From Bacteroidales bacterium (GTDB lineage: Bacteria; Bacteroidota; Bacteroidia; Bacteroidales; UBA10428): a stretch of 8,529 nt of DNA. The stretch lies in contig JAFGOZ010000270.1 of NCBI GenBank assembly GCA_016926235.1, positions 1 through 8,529 of the forward strand. The letters are read 5' to 3'. Made by a program: the position numbers and the translations under genes. Shown here one piece after another: positions 6,198 to 8,529 of this stretch. The first letter of the stretch is position 1. Every line of letters starts with the position of its first letter. The notes under the pieces are model-generated. The model worked only from the letters and a program-made list of their open reading frames with translations. It had not been told where the DNA came from and made no database searches.

Positions 6198-6965
6198 TTA
6201 AATTTCAAATATTTCACCATCAATCGGAATTTTAACCTTTTCTATCAGGTTATTTACTTCTAATTCCTTCTTTAGTTGTATTCTTGTTGTTGGGCAATGG
6301 TTAATTGCTTCTAAATGATTTGCAATTACTTTTTCAGGAGAATTTTTTACAAATTTTAGAATATCATCCATTTTCATCAATAATGGTTTAAATAAATCTA
6401 ATTGAGCAGTTCCGCAAGCAACAATGCTAATTTCTGGTTTATATTCTTTTAGTACTTTATCAACCGCATTGGTATATATGGTATCTGCACTTATGTATAC
6501 TGACTTCTGATTAGGTAATTTAATATAAAATCCCATTACATTTCCCATAGGTTTAGATATAAACCCATAACCGTGTTTTGCAGGAATACCCTCAATTATT
6601 CCACCAAGAAAATCATCCGGCTTCCAATAATCTAAGGAATTACTAATATGTAGTCCTTTTTTCAGTAAGGCTTTTTTATCTCTAATGCTACAGGTAACAG
6701 GTATATTATTATCTTTTAAAAAACGTTCGCCTCTTTTATCCAAATGGTCGGGATGTGTATGGGTAATTAGACAATGAGTTACTTTTTTCAGCGTTTCATG
6801 ACAAACTTTCGGTAAAGGAACGATAGGGTTTTTTTGTGTTTTAAATCGAAAAAAAGCCAAAGGTGACCAACTTTCTTTTTTCCCTAACATAGGGTCAACA
6901 AGGATTACGTCCTTCTCAGTTTCTATAACCAATGTTGCATTTCTAAAATGATGTATTTTTAGCAT
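6198..6965 (-). CDS. MBL-fold (UlaG-like) metal-dependent hydrolase
   Basis: The 255-residue protein has the layout of a stand-alone metallo-beta-lactamase fold of the UlaG-like type. An N-terminal strand pair (residues 10-24, ATLVIETEKDVILVD) leads to H69-x-H71-x-D73-H74 in LITHTHPDHLD (66-76). The later ligand candidates are H131 (PAKHG), D161 (ISADT, 158-162) and H217 (VIANHLE). All expected two-metal ligands seem present, so it should be an active hydrolase. The substrate cannot be told; relatives act on lactones, phosphodiesters and other small molecules. There is no signal peptide, so it is cytoplasmic. The Crp/Fnr-family gene ends 61 bases upstream on the same strand, and I see no good -7 box in that gap. 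Co-transcription with, and control by, that regulator is a reasonable inference. Confidence 0.88.
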   Translation of the reverse strand: MLKIHHFRNATLVIETEKDVILVDPMLGKKESWSPLAFFRFKTQKNPIVPLPKVCHETLKKVTHCLITHTHPDHLDKRGERFLKDNNIPVTCSIRDKKALLKKGLHISNSLDYWKPDDFLGGIIEGIPAKHGYGFISKPMGNVMGFYIKLPNQKSVYISADTIYTNAVDKVLKEYKPEISIVACGTAQLDLFKPLLMKMDDILKFVKNSPEKVIANHLEAINHCPTTRIQLKKELEVNNLIEKVKIPIDGEIFEI

Positions 6966-6968
6966 ATC

Positions 6969-6988
6969 TACTTTTTGTTAAAAAAGTA
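6969..6988. repeat. AT-rich inverted repeat just before the MBL-fold start codon
   Basis: TACTTTTT (6969-6976) and AAAAAGTA (6981-6988) form an 8-bp palindrome around GTTA, three bases from the ATG of the MBL-fold gene. In mRNA it would cover the ribosome binding region. It could equally be an operator half-site pair or chance in AT-rich DNA. Confidence 0.35.
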
Positions 6989-7026
6989 AAAAACAACATA
7001 ACCCATATTTATTCCATTGATTTGAA

Positions 7027-7602
7027 TCAAGAAATACGTTTTCTAATCCGGCTTAAAGTTTCTGGTGTAATATTAAGATAAGAAGCAATGTGATATTGAG
7101 GAATAGATTGTAACCATTCTGGTTTATATATCAGAAGTTCTTTATATAATTCGTCAGGGCTTTTGGTAATTCTATTGTATTCTAAAAACTCTTTTTGTTT
7201 TAATATAGTTTGAAAAGAATCATTGACTATCGATTTTCCACAATGATATTTTCTCAATAGTTCATTAAACTTTTGTTTATCAATAACCAGTAGCTCTACT
7301 TCTGATAAAGTTTCTTGATATTTCTTTGTTTTAGAATTATTGCTAAATGCCAATAAATCCGTTATAAATTGTGGTTTGGTATAAAAATTTATATTTATGT
7401 CCTTTTCGTCAGTAGTATAATACTCTCTTATAATTCCTTTATTTAAAAATCTAAGTTGTTGCTCTATAGTGTTTCCTTTTAGAATAATCTGATTTTTAGA
7501 GTATAACTTGGTTTTGAACAAAGAGTATAGCTCTTGCAGTCCGTCTTTATTCAGCGGAAATTCTGTATTAAAAAATCTGGATATATTTGCGAATCTTGTC
7601 AT
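7027..7602 (-). CDS. Crp/Fnr-family transcriptional regulator
   Basis: The protein has 191 residues from the ATG at 7602. A TTG three codons earlier (7611) also keeps the frame, but ATG is preferred because nothing conserved would be gained. Residues about 5-115 form the cyclic-nucleotide-binding-like beta-roll (QIILKGNTIEQQLRFLNKGI at 38-57, INFYTKPQFITDL, VELLVIDKQKF). The phosphate-binding GE..RS-type signature of true CRP is absent, so cAMP is probably not the ligand. A long dimer helix leads to a C-terminal helix-turn-helix at about 165-191 (SIPQYHIASYLNITPETLSR), typical of the Bacteroidota branch of this family. It precedes the MBL-fold hydrolase by 61 bases on the same strand and probably controls it. 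Its start lies only eight bases from a long folded element, which must contain or replace its promoter. Confidence 0.88.
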   Translation of the reverse strand: MTRFANISRFFNTEFPLNKDGLQELYSLFKTKLYSKNQIILKGNTIEQQLRFLNKGIIREYYTTDEKDININFYTKPQFITDLLAFSNNSKTKKYQETLSEVELLVIDKQKFNELLRKYHCGKSIVNDSFQTILKQKEFLEYNRITKSPDELYKELLIYKPEWLQSIPQYHIASYLNITPETLSRIRKRIS

Positions 7603-7609
7603 TTTTACC

Positions 7610-7737
7610 AACGGTTCTTGTATAAGTTATCGTTTGGCGATTCAAGGCATTTTCCTATCAAACCGTTACAAAGCTTAGTAAACGAAACCATACTAACAAC
7701 CTTGTACGACCCGTCAAATGAACTATATACGATTGTT
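7610..7737. repeat. 128-base long imperfect palindrome with AAC/GTT ends (attC-like or structured RNA)
   Basis: The stretch folds on itself almost end to end. AAC (7610-7612) pairs with GTT (7735-7737). Bases 7618-7628 pair with 7721-7732 (11 pairs, one bulged A at 7725). TTTGGCG (7633-7639) pairs with 7712-7718. CAAGG (7643-7647) pairs with 7700-7704. CGTTAC (7664-7669) pairs with 7678-7684 around an 8-base loop, with a bulged A at 7680. It begins 11 bases beyond the stop of the DUF5615 gene and ends eight bases before the ATG of the Crp/Fnr gene. AAC...GTT ends, an imperfect stem and bulges on one arm recall integron attC sites, and GTTAGG matches the first six positions of GTTRRRY. The outer consensus bases do not fully match, and no integrase is present. 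A structured RNA or MITE-like element are alternatives. Confidence 0.6.
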
Positions 7738-7748
7738 AGGGGTTGTAG

Positions 7749-8105
7749 TTATTTTTCATGTCCAATTATCTGGTCATTATTGAGTTCTATCATATCATAA
7801 ATTTCAAATAACTGAATTAAAGTATCAAAATACTTATCAAATAAACTAATCAATTCTTTGTTAATAATATTCCCTGTTGTTACAAGAAGTAGTTTTGTTG
7901 GAATCCCTTGAATTACATGTGAATCAAGAAAATCAGAATCTTTTGTTATGATAATACGATCTTGGTTAACTGAAATCTCACGAATCTCCTTATCCGAAGT
8001 CCTTTCTTTATTCGGCAACTCATCTGTATGCAGAATGTCGAAGCTCCTCGCTTTTAAAGCTTTTGCAAGTCGAAAAGGCAGATTTGCATCTATTAGAAAT
8101 TTCAT
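7749..8105 (-). CDS. DUF5615 PIN-like protein, probable toxin nuclease
   Basis: The 118-residue protein matches the DUF5615/Mut7-C-like branch of the PIN fold: MKFLIDANLPFRLAKAL at the N-terminus (D6), TSDKEI (D38) and the ITKDSDF segment (53-59, D56 and D58). These acidic residues are the presumed metal-binding set of an RNase. A beta-strand KLLLVTTGNI (71-80) follows, then a long helix, as usual in the family. Its ATG overlaps the stop of the DUF433 gene by four bases (ATGA), so translation is coupled and the antitoxin is made first. That order and pairing are standard for DUF433-DUF5615 modules, which are treated as toxin-antitoxin-like. Toxicity here is inference. An attC-like palindrome lies 11 bases after its stop. 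Confidence 0.9.
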   Translation of the reverse strand: MKFLIDANLPFRLAKALKARSFDILHTDELPNKERTSDKEIREISVNQDRIIITKDSDFLDSHVIQGIPTKLLLVTTGNIINKELISLFDKYFDTLIQLFEIYDMIELNNDQIIGHEK

Positions 8106-8323
8106 ACTGCAATTCTTTGCACAGTCTTAACCTTTGATAATTGAGATGCAAAAGCCAGGCATGCCTTAATATCTTTTATCTCGATAGCTGGATAATCCTC
8201 AATTATCTCATTCTCACTCATACCTGCAGATAATAAATCAAGTATTAAATCTACAGTATATCGTGTATTTCGAATAGTAGGCTTACCATGACAAATCTCA
8301 GGATTAATCGTAATTCTTGTCAT
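8102..8323 (-). CDS. DUF433 antitoxin-like DNA-binding protein
   Basis: The 73-residue product reads TRITINPEICHGKPTIR (2-18), then TRYTVDLILDLLSAGMSENE and EDYPAI, the pattern of DUF433 (small winged or HTH proteins, VapB-like). The family's usual R-G-T-R turn reads R-N-T-R here. I chose ATG 8323 because GGAAAG lies seven bases before it and most relatives begin close to this Met. An in-frame ATG at 8338 would add five residues (MERQL). The gene comes first in a two-gene unit and overlaps the DUF5615 toxin gene by 4 bp. It probably neutralises the toxin and represses the shared promoter, by analogy with other such pairs. Confidence 0.88.
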   Translation of the reverse strand: MTRITINPEICHGKPTIRNTRYTVDLILDLLSAGMSENEIIEDYPAIEIKDIKACLAFASQLSKVKTVQRIAV

Positions 8324-8349
8324 TAATTGTCTTTCCATTGTTTTTTACT

Positions 8350-8366
8350 CAAATATACAAATTTAT
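8350..8366 (-). promoter_or_regulatory. two adjacent -7 boxes for the DUF433-DUF5615 unit
   Basis: On the minus strand TAAATTTG (8366-8359) and TATATTTG (8357-8350) both match TAnnTTTG and sit one base apart. No TTG is present at the right distance. Transcription from the nearer box would start around 8343, leaving about 20 bases before the preferred ATG at 8323 but almost none before 8338, which favours the shorter protein. Confidence 0.35.
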
Positions 8367-8529
8367 CATCTAATAAATATCTCTCTAGCATGCAGCACTA
8401 TACCATGTGTTGTAAGCTGGTGTTTGTTTAATATCAATCTGTTATAAGTTTTTTGTGAAGATAATGCTTTCCTATCAATTTGTACCGAAGCTGCTACGGA
8501 GAGCGGATTTATTTTGTTTTAGAGGGTGG
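8367..8529. other. region without supported gene at the right edge
   Basis: No convincing coding sequence. A plus-strand frame from ATG 8464 stays open to the window end (22 codons), and a minus-strand frame at about 8370-8520 is open but lacks a start codon of good quality. Neither shows a family motif. The GC-richer stretch 8490-8510 could be the edge of a repeat or of a gene outside the window. Confidence 0.4.

Noticed and set aside
7603..7611. TTG start for the Crp/Fnr gene
   Set aside because: It adds only three residues, is a rarer start codon, and nearly abuts the folded element; ATG 7602 is preferred.
8370..8520. Open minus-strand frame of about 50 codons upstream of the DUF433 gene
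   Set aside because: It has no convincing start codon or family motif and overlaps the likely promoter region of the toxin-antitoxin unit.
8464..8529. Possible gene start on the plus strand running off the window
   Set aside because: Only 22 codons, no recognisable motif and no promoter or ribosome site; it looks like repeat-type intergenic DNA.

Overview
The window looks like a stretch of chromosome from a member of the Bacteroidota, probably a Bacteroidales or Marinilabiliales-type environmental or gut lineage. Four things point there: AT-rich intergenic DNA, several candidate TAnnTTTG -7 promoter boxes, an outer-membrane/LPS lifestyle (kdsA), and a secreted CotH protein ending in a type IX secretion sorting domain. 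Gene calls rest on recognised family motifs read by eye; no database search was possible.

Left part (1-2400): the 3' tip of an upstream gene and its terminator-like hairpin are followed by a decayed GH26 beta-mannanase-like gene. Next come an intact seven-helix membrane protein resembling the CREST/ceramidase superfamily and an intact ybjQ. A 42-residue membrane peptide gene overlaps the ybjQ stop codon by one base. Facing these is a broken lipoprotein gene carrying a CBM48/E-set-like domain with two in-frame stop codons and no catalytic domain. Two carbohydrate-related pseudogenes so close together suggest a glycan-degradation locus being lost.

Middle part (2400-5900): kdsA (KDO-8-phosphate synthase, metal-dependent type) on the minus strand has its own terminator. 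It is divergent from a 721-residue secreted CotH-family protein, whose true start is at 3733. The roughly 280 bases between them hold candidate promoters for both.

Right part (5900-8529): a minus-strand accessory region. A DUF433 antitoxin-like and a DUF5615 PIN-like toxin gene overlap by 4 bp. Eleven bases after the toxin stop lies a 128-base imperfect palindrome with AAC/GTT ends (7610-7737), which runs almost to the start codon of a Crp/Fnr-family regulator. An MBL-fold hydrolase follows, probably in operon with the regulator. The geometry of gene, folded element, next gene resembles an integron cassette junction. This element is the most unusual thing in the window. Short palindromes of repeat type lie at 6081-6134, and the last 190 bases hold no supported gene.
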